Origin: Aurifilum marmelostoma
Taxonomy: Eukaryota; Ascomycota; Sordariomycetes; Diaporthales; Cryphonectriaceae
Length of the DNA stretch: 64,000 nt
Assembly (NCBI GenBank): GCA_027559495.1
Contig: JAMXSV010000001.1
Coordinates: forward strand, 248,001 to 312,000
Reading direction: 5' to 3'
The position numbers and the translations under genes were made by a program. The notes under the pieces were generated by a model. The model was not told the origin of the DNA and ran no database searches. It was given only the letters and a program-made list of their open reading frames with translations. Below, in pieces: positions 36,055 to 46,500 of the stretch; position 1 is the stretch's first letter, and each line of letters opens with the position of its first letter.

Positions 36055-37740
36055 GGAATCATACTCCTCGAAATATCCGGTCAGGTATTGACTGGGACTG
36101 GTCACTAAAGTCTCAACTTGAACCTCCTCGTGCTGTTGCTGCTCCTGCTCGTTGGGATCATACTGCTCGAGAACACCGGTCATGTATTGAGAGGGACTGG
36201 CCACTGAAGTCTCAACTTGAACCTCCTCATGCTGCTGCTGCTCGTTGGAATCATGCTGCTCGAGAACTCCGGTCATGAATTGAGTGGGACTGGCCACCAA
36301 AGGCTCGAGTTGAACCTCCTCGTGCTGCTGCTGCTGCTGCTCGTTGGAATCGTATTCCACGGGGACTTCAGGCAGGTATTGAGTGGGGCTGGCCGATGAA
36401 GTCTCGAGTGGAGCCTCCTCGGGTTGCTGCTGCTGGTCATCGTTGGAATCGTACTCGAGCAATGCGTTGAGGTCTTGAAGGAGATCGGCCGCCAGAGCTT
36501 CAAGTTGAATCTGCTCGTGCAGCAGCTGCTGGTCCATGTAAGGGTATGCCTCAGGAGTCTCGGGCGGGTCCTGGGAAGGACTAGTCACTACAGTCTCGAC
36601 TGAGTGCTGCTGCTGCTGCTGCTGCTGCTGGATGTCGTTGGGTTGGGGCTCCGTAGGGACTTCGGACTCAGACTGGGGGACTGTGACCGCAAGGGTGTCG
36701 TCGACTGCGTTGCCGATCTGGGTAGGAGAGACACCGACCTGGTCCATCGGACCAGCATCGGCTGAAGCTTGGGCAGTGACTGGAGTGGAGGGAGAGGAGG
36801 CGGCCTCACATTGGTTGGCAACCCGCTAAGTTGCAGCAACCTGTGCGACAGCGCCACCTTGTCCATCATTGTCATCTCCTCCGTCGTCCTTGGGGTCATC
36901 GTCGTCATGGTTGTTGTTATCGTTGTTATCAAGGTCACCGAAGTGAACCTTCTTGGAACCGGGACGACTGCTCTTGTCCTTGCTCGATCCGCTGCTGTCG
37001 TTGCCATCGCCGCCTGAGGGTCCCGGTGGTCCCGAGGGTCCGTCCGAATCGTCCGAGCCCGATCCGTCACTGTGGTCAAGGGGACGCTTGCATCGAACAC
37101 ATAGCGTCTCGGCCTCGAGACGGGCCTTCTCCTGTCGGAGCTCAGCGTTGTCCTTTTGCAGGCGGTCGATCTCGCTCTGAAGGCTTGCACACTTGGACTT
37201 GTACTTGGAAACCTGGTCAGAGCCCTCTTCAGCAGCCTCAACAGCGTCCTCTAGGTCTGCGATCGTCTTCTTGGCCGCACGGAGCTGGCTACGGAGAGAG
37301 CTGGCCTCAGCCGTCCCGTCTCCAAACATGTTATCGACCGACTCAAGCCTCTTCCGGAGGCGGTCGGTCGCCGTACCCGTGTGGCTTTGGAGGTCTTTGC
37401 GGGTGATCTCGTGCTGTTGAACGGCCTCATGATATTTCGAGTCGAGACGGGCACACTCAATTGCATGACTGACCAGCTGTTTCTTCTGGCTGCTCTGGGC
37501 CCTGAACACGTCATGGTCAAGAATGAAAACGACAAGCTGGCAGACGATGCAGAAGAAGGCCATGGGGACCCAGTACAACAACCAGGTCGCGGCAGTAACG
37601 CCGACGACCGAGGCGATGTGCTGGGACTGCCCATCAACCCAGTAGTACAGGGCCGAGTAGACAAACAGGGAAATCAGAGGAGACAGGGCCTGCAGCAAGG
37701 CCCAGGCGTCGGAGCCACGGGAAGGGTAAAAGATCGCCAT
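32256..37740 (-). CDS. Large membrane-anchored, coiled-coil and repeat-rich protein of unknown function
   Basis: The model is exons 37740-36858, 36779-33725 and 33663-32256, giving 1,781 residues in phase. Two or three membrane segments lie in the first 80 residues (PLISLFVYSALYYWV; TWLLYWVPMAFFCIVCQLVV). A coiled coil covers about residues 90-230 and a CVRCKRPLD motif follows. A Gly/Asp/Asn-rich linker comes next, then several repeats built on YDSNEQQQQ and SPTQYL. About ten repeats of the FGRPSPPTASPW and PVPxxQGQT type follow, then an acidic Asp/Glu/Pro-rich tail ending in a basic stretch. Intron 2 (GTAAGC donor, CTAAC branch, ATCCAG acceptor) is convincing. Intron 1 (36857-36780, weak GTGGCG donor, CACTCCAG acceptor) is inferred because it removes the single in-frame TAG at 36828-36826. 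The alternative is two genes only 78 bp apart. No homologous family was recognised. Confidence 0.6.
33730..35240 (-). repeat. In-frame tandem coding repeats, family B
   Basis: Imperfect units of about 35-45 codons share the pattern FGRPSxPxASPW...PSxxxxxQxQT. Towards the C-terminal side they give way to a related ASVFDNVxPAQQVxxFxLPS unit. Phe-Gly occurs once per unit. Confidence 0.65.
35930..36560 (-). repeat. In-frame tandem coding repeats, family A
   Basis: Imperfect units of about 33-36 codons recur, each with a CAG-run polyQ stretch, then HEEVQLE, then SPTQYL or SPSQYM. Unit-to-unit identity is high enough to suggest recent duplication. Confidence 0.65.
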
Positions 37741-38600
37741 CTTGACTTCGCCTGTCGGTGATTGACGAGATGGGGCGAGGCGAAGTCGAACGGCTGGCGA
37801 ACTCTTGGTCGGGGCGTCGAGTGTCGTCAGGTGTGGCGGGCCTGACGAGTGAAGGAGATGGTTGCGAGAGGGGTTATTGCCTCTGCTAACCGCGAACCAA
37901 CGGGGGTTATTGCCCGAAGGTTGGAGGAGGCGTCGCTCGAGGGGTTATTGCCTCAGCGAACGCGAACCAACGGGGGTTATTGCCCGAAGGTTGCTAAGGG
38001 GGGTGGCAAGAGGGGTTATTGCCTCTGCGCACGCGAAAACCAACGGGGGTTATTGCCCGAAGGTTTTGAAGAAGAAGGGGGGGGGGGGGGAGGGCAACTT
38101 GCTATGAGAGGGGCCGCGATGGGCTATGGCCTCTGTAACAAGGGGGGAAAGGGAGGGAACTGTCAACGAGAGGTTGGCAGGAGAGACGCGCTGGGCGCTG
38201 TGTGAATGCGGACGTGAGAAGGGAGGGTGTCGAGAAAAGCTTGCTGGTCGCGGTGTTTGTCTGGCGGCGGCTGTGAACTGGCGCGCCTCTTGTGACGTGA
38301 CAAGCTGATGTCGAAGAGAAAAAGAAGAAGAAAGAAAACAACACGGCTGACGAGAAGTTGGTTGGGAACGTGGACGAAAGCTGGCAATTGATGCCTTGTC
38401 TGGTGCACGTTGGTGGTTGGGAGATCTCGTTGCGTGTTGTTGTGGAAGGAAGAAAGGAAAGGAGGAAAGGAAAGTTGGGACCTCAACCAGGTGGCAGGGT
38501 GAGGTTTTATAGACCAGCTGATCGAATGTGCGTTGTCGATAGCGTTGATAGGAGCTGATATGCCTTGAATGGGGAGAGAGGGGCGCCTCATTTACTGCCA
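37741..38600 (-). promoter_or_regulatory. Leader/promoter of the repeat-rich protein gene
   Basis: Purine-rich on the plus strand and CT-rich on the coding strand, as in many fungal 5'-UTRs. It contains the 71-bp tandem repeats and a G14 run at 38077-38090. No independent gene is supported. Confidence 0.45.
37864..38069. repeat. 71-bp tandem repeat, three copies
   Basis: Three units each contain GAGGGGTTATTGCCTC followed, about 32 bases later, by GGGGGTTATTGCCCGAAGG. Copies of GGGGTTATT start at 37870, 37941 and 38012, a spacing of exactly 71. The second sub-motif is at about 37902, 37972 and 38045. The core GGTTATTGCC therefore occurs six times in about 190 bp, about 130 bp upstream of the start codon at 37740. 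The period is not a multiple of three, so it is not a coding repeat. Confidence 0.85.
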
Positions 38601-40111
38601 ACTGGCAGGCTGCTTCGTGGCCAGGTAAATTTCCCAGGCAGCAGCTACATCAGACGAAAAAAATTTCGAACGCGTTGTTGCTCGTGGTTCTGATTTCCCT
38701 CCTACAACAACTTGAATTCTGTCCTGCCCAGTGTAAAAGTTTAGGGACCCCTTCGTCCTGGTTGAGCAGGACGGCCACTTGACGAGGCCTCAACACTGCA
38801 GCAAGACACTTCTGCCCAAACGAGCCTGAGATGCCTGGATAAGATGGGACAGACTGATTCCATTCTTTCCTGTACCTAGAGCAGATTCTTCTGTCCTCTG
38901 TTCAGCAGCCTGCTTGAGCCCGTGCCCCCCCCCCCCCCGTCTGGTATGTTCGACACAACCCTCCATGTTGCCAAGCTGGACTCAGATCGCGAGGAACAGA
39001 GCGGTCCAAAGCAGACAATAGCTAATTTCAGCTCGAGAGCATTTGCATCTCGAATACCAGAGGTACCACAACCCTCCTCGATCGCCCTCGACCTCCCTCA
39101 GCCCCCCCAAGGTTTCCAGTCTCAGACCAAGAGTGCGCGTGCACCACCTCGACGCCTGGCCCTGACAGGCTGCTGGCAACAAATTTACACCTCTCTCCAC
39201 GCTCGAAACCATCCAAATCAAGTCCTCAATAACATTGCAACTAGGAAAATCATAAAAAAGTCCTCGGTATAAGTATGTCCTCACGTCGGGACGTCAAGTG
39301 AGGTCGAGGACAAGGGTTATCACGTGCTCCGCTTACCTCATCCACCCCGTACTGCGTGTGTGATACCAATCCAACACGCGCGTGCCCGAAGTCGAGGACA
39401 AAAAAACACGTGTATCCAATGAAAGACAACAAAAGAATATCTCTTTCTCGAGATTGAAGTAACATACCCTATATCCTTGTGAAAGACCAGGCGGCGACTA
39501 CAGGACTGAGCTTTGGCTTGGGGTAGGGGCAGCCCCCTCCCTGCCTTGTCCAACCCCCGCCGTTCCTCTTCGAAGGCAGCTCGAGATCGTGCAGACACAG
39601 GCAAGGCGTGATTGGGCTTTTCGAATACTTGATAGTTATCTATCTGGGGAGAAAAAAGGAATCTCATTATCCAGTCATTCTCCCAGTCAATGCTTCGTGC
39701 TAAATCAAACCTAGAACGGCCGCTGTCCCAATATGCTGCGCGCCCCGCCAACCCGCCCGAGTCCAAACAATCCAAAGAATGCCAATGCTTTTTCAGCCAT
39801 GTCGCCCATGTTGACATGTATGTGGGTATGTAGCAAGAGTAGCAAGGGAAGCAAGAATCTTTGAAACTCCCTCCCAAACAGAACAAGAAAAAAAAGATTG
39901 GTCCGAACCTCCATCGTAGTATCGTCATGGTCCCTGAGAATCTGTGCTGCCACCCTTCCGTCGTGTTGTTTCGCCAGTCCTCGCCTCAAGGCAGTAATCT
40001 TGTTCATAGCCGTTCTTGCCAGTCACTGTCCAGTCTTTCTTCCCGATAGTACCCAGTGTTGTTCGTTATACTGTGTATCTGTCCCAACCTCGTATCATGA
40101 GTCTCGTCGCG
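38601..40111. other. Intergenic
   Basis: No supported gene. A 14-16 base C run occurs near 38926-38939. A 116-codon plus-strand frame at 38922-39272 shows no domain and begins in the C run. Confidence 0.45.
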
Positions 40112-42679
40112 TTAAGCTTCGCTCCGTCCTGCGTTGGCCGTGCCTCTTCCTCCCCTCCTGATAACGCCAGACATGTCGAGTGTGAAGTTTGCATTGGTGC
40201 CAGGTCTCGTAATCTCGAAGCTCCTGCTCGGGACCAGCCTCCCTCCAGGAGTGCGTGGGTTCGCAATGTTCACCGTGCCTGCACGACTAACAGTCCGAGC
40301 AGGTCCCCTCTCGTCGGCCGAGTCCGAGTCCGATTCGACCTCTGTGTCGTCCCCATCACCTTCTGATCCGCCGCCGCCGCCGCCGCCACCGCTATGCGCA
40401 TCCTGCGATGAGCTGACATCTGCAGACACGTCCGCGCCCGTGGCAAAATAATTGCTTCCTGTCTGCTCGTCTTGATCCTGCTGGGTGGGGCACTCGTAGA
40501 GGAGGAGACGCTCAAAGTAGCCCGCCATGCCGTCGACGCTTGGCGTCCCGACCACAATGTCGTAGTTGGGAGGGGGTGTGGGCATCGGCGGCGGAGGGTT
40601 ATCGGCATTGAAGGGCGGGGGGTCGAAAGATGGATATCGAATGAGGTGCATCGGCCTGGCGGAGGCGTCTTGATCGCGTACACGCTGGAGAGGGTTCGCT
40701 GATGTGGGCGGTGTCGAGTTCAAGGGTCCGCCAGGGCCGCCAGCAGACGTCATGGTAGGGGAGGAGGCGGAGGCGGAATTGCCGGTGATACCCTGCGATG
40801 CCGTGTGCAGGTGAGCTGCCCGAGGTGGTGCGGGGAGCGCGACGCTGTCAAGCTGAGTGGCGCTGGTGTTTTCTGGCGTGCCTCCGCCGTTGTTGCCTCC
40901 GCCGCTTGTGCTGAGAACCTGCGCGTCAGGACATCCACAGGACGTCTGCCGGCGAAAATCGCCCGAGGCCTCTGGGCTGTCGTACTGAGGCAGGGCAGTG
41001 TTGGCCTGCGTGGCGCGGCAATTGAGCACTGTGAAGGGCGAGTCGATACTGATCTCGAAATGACGCCTGCGCTTGCCAGCCGGGTCTTCGGGGTCCAGGC
41101 GCGAGATGCGCATCACAATCTTCATCCAGTGGTACACGTTGACGTTTTTCCAGCTGCAGTCTGGATGCATCCGCAGCGACTTGTCCTTGGCCATCATCTC
41201 GCACGTCGGCATCTGCACGTTCATCTCCATCTCCGTCGAGCCCCAGTATGTCTCCAGACCGAGGTCGAGGTCGCCGAGCAGGTTCTCTGTGGGCTCTGGC
41301 AGGGGCTGGGCTGCCGTCCCTGCGCGCTGGGCGTCCAAGGTTCTCCTGCGGGCGGCCGACTCGCGGGCCTGAGACCGCTGGTCTGGAGACAGCTCGCCGC
41401 CGCTGAGGATGCGCAGCTCGCTCGACGCGAACTGTTTGTCGATGGGCTTGCCGGCCGTCTTCTCGAGCAGGAGGATCTTCCTGCCCGGATCTCGCCTGGT
41501 CACCTTCCTATCGTTGGTCCAGTACTCGATGGACTCGGTCACAAAGACCTTCAGCTTGTGGACCTGCACCTTGGCGAGGGGCGTAAGCTTGAAGGCGATG
41601 GGGATCTTGGCGCCGATGGGGAAGGATTTCCCAGAGATCATGATGTCGTAGTGGAGCTGGTCCTCCCACTGGCGCGAGATGGAGATGGGCTCCGACGTCT
41701 CGAGCGACATCTGGTCCGGCACGCGCACGATTGACACCTCCTTGGTGCCGTGGAGGTTGGGCTTGAAGGCGCCCGCGCGCTCGACGGTCGTCTCGAGCTC
41801 CCACTTGACGGAGCCGTACTGGAGCTTGATGGTCTCGAGCTGGTGGTGGTCGATGGGGAGCTCGAAGGTGTACTCGTACATGCCGGGGTAGAAGACTTTG
41901 AAACCTTTGGCATGCACCTGGCTCGCTGCCGGCGAGTCGCTCTTGCCAAAACTCCTGGACTCGACAGAGCGGAGCGAAAGTTTCTTCAGCTCCTTGGCGC
42001 TCAGGTTCGACCGGGGGCGACTTCCCAGAGAGCTGCCCGAGTCTCCTGGGCTCAGGGACGGCCTGATGAGGTTCGAGCCGGGGCCGTTGTTGCCCCTCAG
42101 CGTATATGAGCACTGGTTGCCATACTCTGTCTCCCAGCCGTCGTGCATTGCGTGGAAGAACGTCAAGGCCTGGGTTCTCAGCGACTCCTCTTCGTACATG
42201 TCGACCTTGAGGGGTGGGATTCCTTCTGGCCACTCGGTGCGCGCCTTTCCCAACAGTTTGAGCGTCACGGACTTGATCTTTGTGTTTTTCGACACGTTGA
42301 GCTGCAGCTTGCCCCGCAGGAGCGCAGTCGAGTTGTGGCTCTCCTGTCTCGTGTGGCCATCGTGATCGAAACCCGTCAGAAAGACGTTGGGCTCGGCCAG
42401 GAGGATGGTACACGAGAGTCCGCTGCCCGAGGCAGTAGGCTTTGGCTGCTGGATCTCCTGTACTGAGGAGCTGACGACACTCTTGTTCGCCGACCTGACG
42501 GACATGAAGCTATTCCGCTGTGCATTGGCCGTGGCGAAGCCCGACCCGTGGGCCAGGTTTGGTCCGCGCAGCGAGATGTCCACCATTGCGGCGTCCAAGG
42601 AGTTCGGGACGGGAGCCGCTGGTGGCGATCTCGGTGATATCTGCGGCCTCGACAAGGACGAAGAACCTGAGGGGAAGGA

Positions 42680-42719
<40 letters not shown>

Positions 42720-43513
42720 TGCTCGATTGTTGTTGGGTTAGGTGTAAGATCTGGCACGTAAGACGGAGCAGTGGTATATCGCCGATTCGAGAGTTGTGGT
42801 GCGGTAGTCGGCCTTCGGAGAGATGACACGGGCGATAACGCAAGATGCTCAGCCTCGAGGCTGCTTTCCTCTGCTCTTGATAACCTGCTTGTGACGCTCA
42901 GCCAGCTGACGGGGCGCACTCGTGCTCTCGGCTGCGCCCTTGTTGGTCCCGATGTCGCGACAGTGTCAGGTGCTGCCGGTGATCCTGCCGCTGCAGGTCT
43001 CTGCGGTTCGGCTTCGTTGGACGAAAAGGCAGCCTTGAACTTGTTAAGCAAGGTACCAACCCTCTTGTCACCGCCGGAGAAAGACGAAGCAAGGGACCTC
43101 CTCTTGTCTTGTTGTTGTTGTTGTTGTTGTTGGCGGGTCCTCCTATTATCCCTCCTCCTCTCCTGCTCACGCTGCTTTCTCTGCCTCTCTTCCTCCTTCT
43201 TCTTGTCCTCCTCTTCCCTCTTCCTCTGTTTTTCCTCCTCTTTTCTCCGCTGCCTGCGCAGGTCTCTGGATGTCGGCTTGGGTCTCAAGTCGTGGGGCAC
43301 GTATCCGGAAGGGTAGGAAACGATGTGGATCGAGTGCGGACGGCGTTGGCGAGGGCCGATGTGCGGTGCTGGCAGACCTGGGCTCGTGGCTGCGATGCGG
43401 CGGGGGCGCCTGTCTGCGTTGGTGCTCCGAGGAGGAGTATAGTAGACCGTACCGCTCGCCGAGTAGTAGTAAGGATATTGTTCAGGCGGGCGGGCATCCG
43501 TGCCTGCGTTCAT
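40112..43513 (-). CDS. Arrestin-related trafficking adaptor (ART/Aly-like)
   Basis: A single exon of 1,133 residues. The N-terminal 130 residues are Arg/Glu/Lys-rich and likely a charged helix, ending in a short Gln run. A 15-residue polyQ follows near residue 270. The arrestin fold begins around residue 370 (CTILLAEPNVFLTGF; LRGKLQLNVSKNTKIKSVTL; ARTEWPEGIPP). Its second half (FELPIDHHQLETIKLQYGSV; WELETTVERAGAF; FPIGAKIPIAFKLTPLAKVQ) ends near residue 700. WPEGIPP and the overall layout match yeast Aly1/Aly2 and filamentous-fungal Art proteins, which recruit the ubiquitin ligase Rsp5/HulA to plasma-membrane transporters. Candidate ligase-binding motifs are LPQY and PPNY in the C-terminal half. 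The C-terminal tail is Gly/Ser/Asp-rich. The start is the first ATG after an in-frame GTG. Confidence 0.85.
42681..42723 (-). repeat. CAG microsatellite encoding polyQ in the arrestin-like gene
   Basis: About fourteen CTG/CTT-type triplets on the plus strand encode roughly 15 consecutive Gln. It is likely length-variable between strains. Confidence 0.8.
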
Positions 43514-46500
43514 GATCACAATGACGTTAGGATCTCCAGCATCTCATACGTTTTAGGAATTGGAGCGCAGAGACGGCGTGTGTGGAAGAGAGAGGACAAT
43601 TAATAAGGCAGGAGGACAGGCACAGTGAGGCAGAGAAGGAACGAGAGAAAGTGGGCAATGAGGAGCAGGTGATGACCGACTGGAGACGGGTGGATTGTCC
43701 AGGTATGAACGATGTGCTATCTCCATACCTCCCCGGATCGACATTATGACGACTCATGAGTTCGGATGTGAATGGACCACAGGTGCAGGGGGAAAATGGT
43801 GCGGTGAGTCAATGCGGTCAACCAAGGGCTGCTCGAAGCCCCGGACCTCGCACGCATCCAATCCAATCCAATCAAGGTGGTATGCTTTTATGGTACAACA
43901 CAATTTCACATTGAGGGCACCACGGCCTATGCTTGTGTTTGCAATAAGAGGTGTGCACCCTGCTCTCCCACCGTTACTAGAACAGGGGACGGGTTTGAAG
44001 CCGAGAACTGTCTTCAAATGAGACTAGGGAGAGAGAGGGTGGAAGATAAAAGAGGGGAGTCGGCAGATGCGAAGTGTGCTGGGCAGGAATGCCTCAGGAA
44101 GAGAAGCCCGTCTGTGATGATGCACACCAGGATAGGAACGCACCAGGGCGCATAGGTCGATCTCAAGACCAGGGGAAAAGAAGAGAACATGGAGCAATCA
44201 AGGAGAAAGAAAAGAGAGAAGGGGGGGGGGGGAGGGCAGGAGTAGAGGAGAGGAACGGAAAAAAAGAAAAGATAGACTCACATATTTTCTTTCTGAAACT
44301 GAATCACAAAGCCATAACTTGGGTGGGCTGGCCGTGTGGTTTGTCGCACCTGCTCTGCCGTCTTGTCAGGAATCAGATGCAAGATGCAAGGTAGAGAAAG
44401 GCATGTCGCAGATGGTTGGACTGAGCACATGTACAATGTCGAGTGGTGGGGGGGTAATATGGTAACGGTGACCCACAATTGATGGGACACAGCAGGGCCG
44501 GCGGGAAGGAAGTGCTGCGTGATGCGAGGCAGCAGCAGGATTTCTTCTCCAGACCCGACAGGGGCAAACCGATCGAGTGCTACCTCCAGCCGGCTGACCT
44601 ACAGCACGGTACTATAGTACAGAAGGAGATGGTGCCGATGAGGTACGCAGGTGCACGACAGCAGCAAGGCAGTTGGTGGCCCTGGTAACTGCGAGTCTCA
44701 GGCAGATGACAAGATGTCCAAGGTTTTTTGTTGTGGTTGGAGACGACAGGGAGCCGGGGGCGAGGAGGACGAGTGAGAGGACGGCCTGGACGGCCTGGAC
44801 GGGTAGAGAAGGGAGAGAGAAAAGGGTGTGTTTCGTGGAACTTGGTGCCGGGTAGTATTGATCCAGGAAACGTCCAGGAGGGTGAGTACTACTCCGGGCG
44901 TTCCGTCTATTATGTATAAGAAGTACCATGGATGTACTCGTTGTTTTTTTTTTTTCTGGGAGAAAAAGTGACAATGGATATAGCCGTGACCCGGTTTTAT
45001 TTGTCTAATTATTTTTTCTCCCTCCAGCAATACCGGAGAATGATGCTGATGCGCCGAGAACCTGTGTTCATCCCTGACTGTCCTATCTTGTTCGTGCTAT
45101 GTGCGCGTCGACGAAGCATATAGACCATGCATGCCGTTTACGTATATATATATGTGTATGATGAAATGCATCAAAGGAAGAACAGAAAAGAGAAGGCAGC
45201 ATAAACTGGGCAGTGGAGAGCAGTAGTGTCCGTCTATGCAGAGATGGACGACGTCAGGGACTGGTTGCGGGAACACCGGCAGCGACTGGCCAATACTGCT
45301 AGCAACGTCCAGTCCCCATCCTGACGAACCGCACGGCGCGCGCCCGCGCCAGTGTGTTAAACGCGATCACTCGTCCTTTGAGAAAGACTCGACGAGGTCA
45401 GGGTCGGGTCCCCGGTTTCCAGTCGGACAGTACCACAGTAGTACACGGACAAATATGGGGTTCGGATGCGCCTCGGTCTCCCCCCTTGCCACATGCAAAA
45501 GAGGTAGGCAAAAAAAGAAAAAAGGAAAAGAAGAAGGAGGGGGAAAAAAAAAAAAAAAGAAAAAAAAAACAGTCTCTGCAAGTGGGCAGTGACCATGAAT
45601 GGCACATCACAACCAGACCGGCAACAACGGTACCAGTTTCGGGGCAAGTCTTGTGGGGGCGTGCCGCGGAGATCTTCACCCAGAAAGCACTATGATGCGT
45701 TCAGGGCTGCCAGGCCGCTCTCCTCCAAGAGCCGAAGAACCCGGAATGACCCCTGTTCCTGCTGCCCGTCCCTCCTTCTTTGGCATGGCCAGGCCCCTAC
45801 TTTGGGAAGAGGTTGAAAAGTCCGATCAGGCTTATTGGGCTGCGATGCCGGGACGACTCCGAGATCAGACGGGTCGCAGTACATGCAGTATCTTTTTATT
45901 TTTTTCCCTCTCTTCTTCTTCTTTTCACAGGCCTGGGTCTGGTCGACAGGACTTGGTCTTTTTTTTCTTTTCCCTCCTAATGTCAGGGTTTTCACTTCCA
46001 TCATCGGAGGATATTCCTCCAAGAAGTCTGGTGGCTCCGAGAAGATACAATGCTACGTGTGGCATGTAAATTACCAGAGCCGTCGTCCTTTTCCTCCCAA
46101 GGAGGGGGCGGGGTTTCTCCTTTTGGGGGGGGGGGTGGTGGTCTTCGAGCATTAGCCTTAGAAACCAGCTTACAGTCTCTTGTTGAGATTAGGAGAATAT
46201 ACTATTTTCTCTACTATGGTACGACATAGTATAGCACGTACCCAAATACTCTGGGGTAACAGTAATGCATTGTAAGACAGGCTGCCATGGAAACCTGATT
46301 TCCCCCCATACCCCTCTCTGCCGCGTCCCGTCCCTCAGTGTGCGCTGTGCTATTTCAGAAGGTGCCCAGCACTAACCCGCGAGCTCGACACCCTTTTTTG
46401 GCCATACGTCACGAGTGCCTTTTCTTGGCACATGCGTGCGGGAAGGGACGCATCTGCAGGCGATGGGGACTGATTTGGGCCAGACGGGTCTGACGGCCTG

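Noticed and set aside
37864..38069. CRISPR-like array
   Set aside because: There are only three units, the spacers are not unique sequences of equal length, and the host is a eukaryote.
37849..38205. Plus-strand frame with repeated RGVIAS/TGVIARR-like peptide
   Set aside because: It results from the 71-bp DNA repeat, whose period is not divisible by three; each unit is read in a different frame.
38050..38601. 183-codon Ser/Pro/Gln-rich minus-strand frame upstream of the repeat-rich protein
   Set aside because: The composition is that of a CT-rich leader; it ends through the G14 run and overlaps the tandem repeats.
40805..41734. 309-codon plus-strand frame
   Set aside because: It is antisense to the arrestin domain of the trafficking adaptor.
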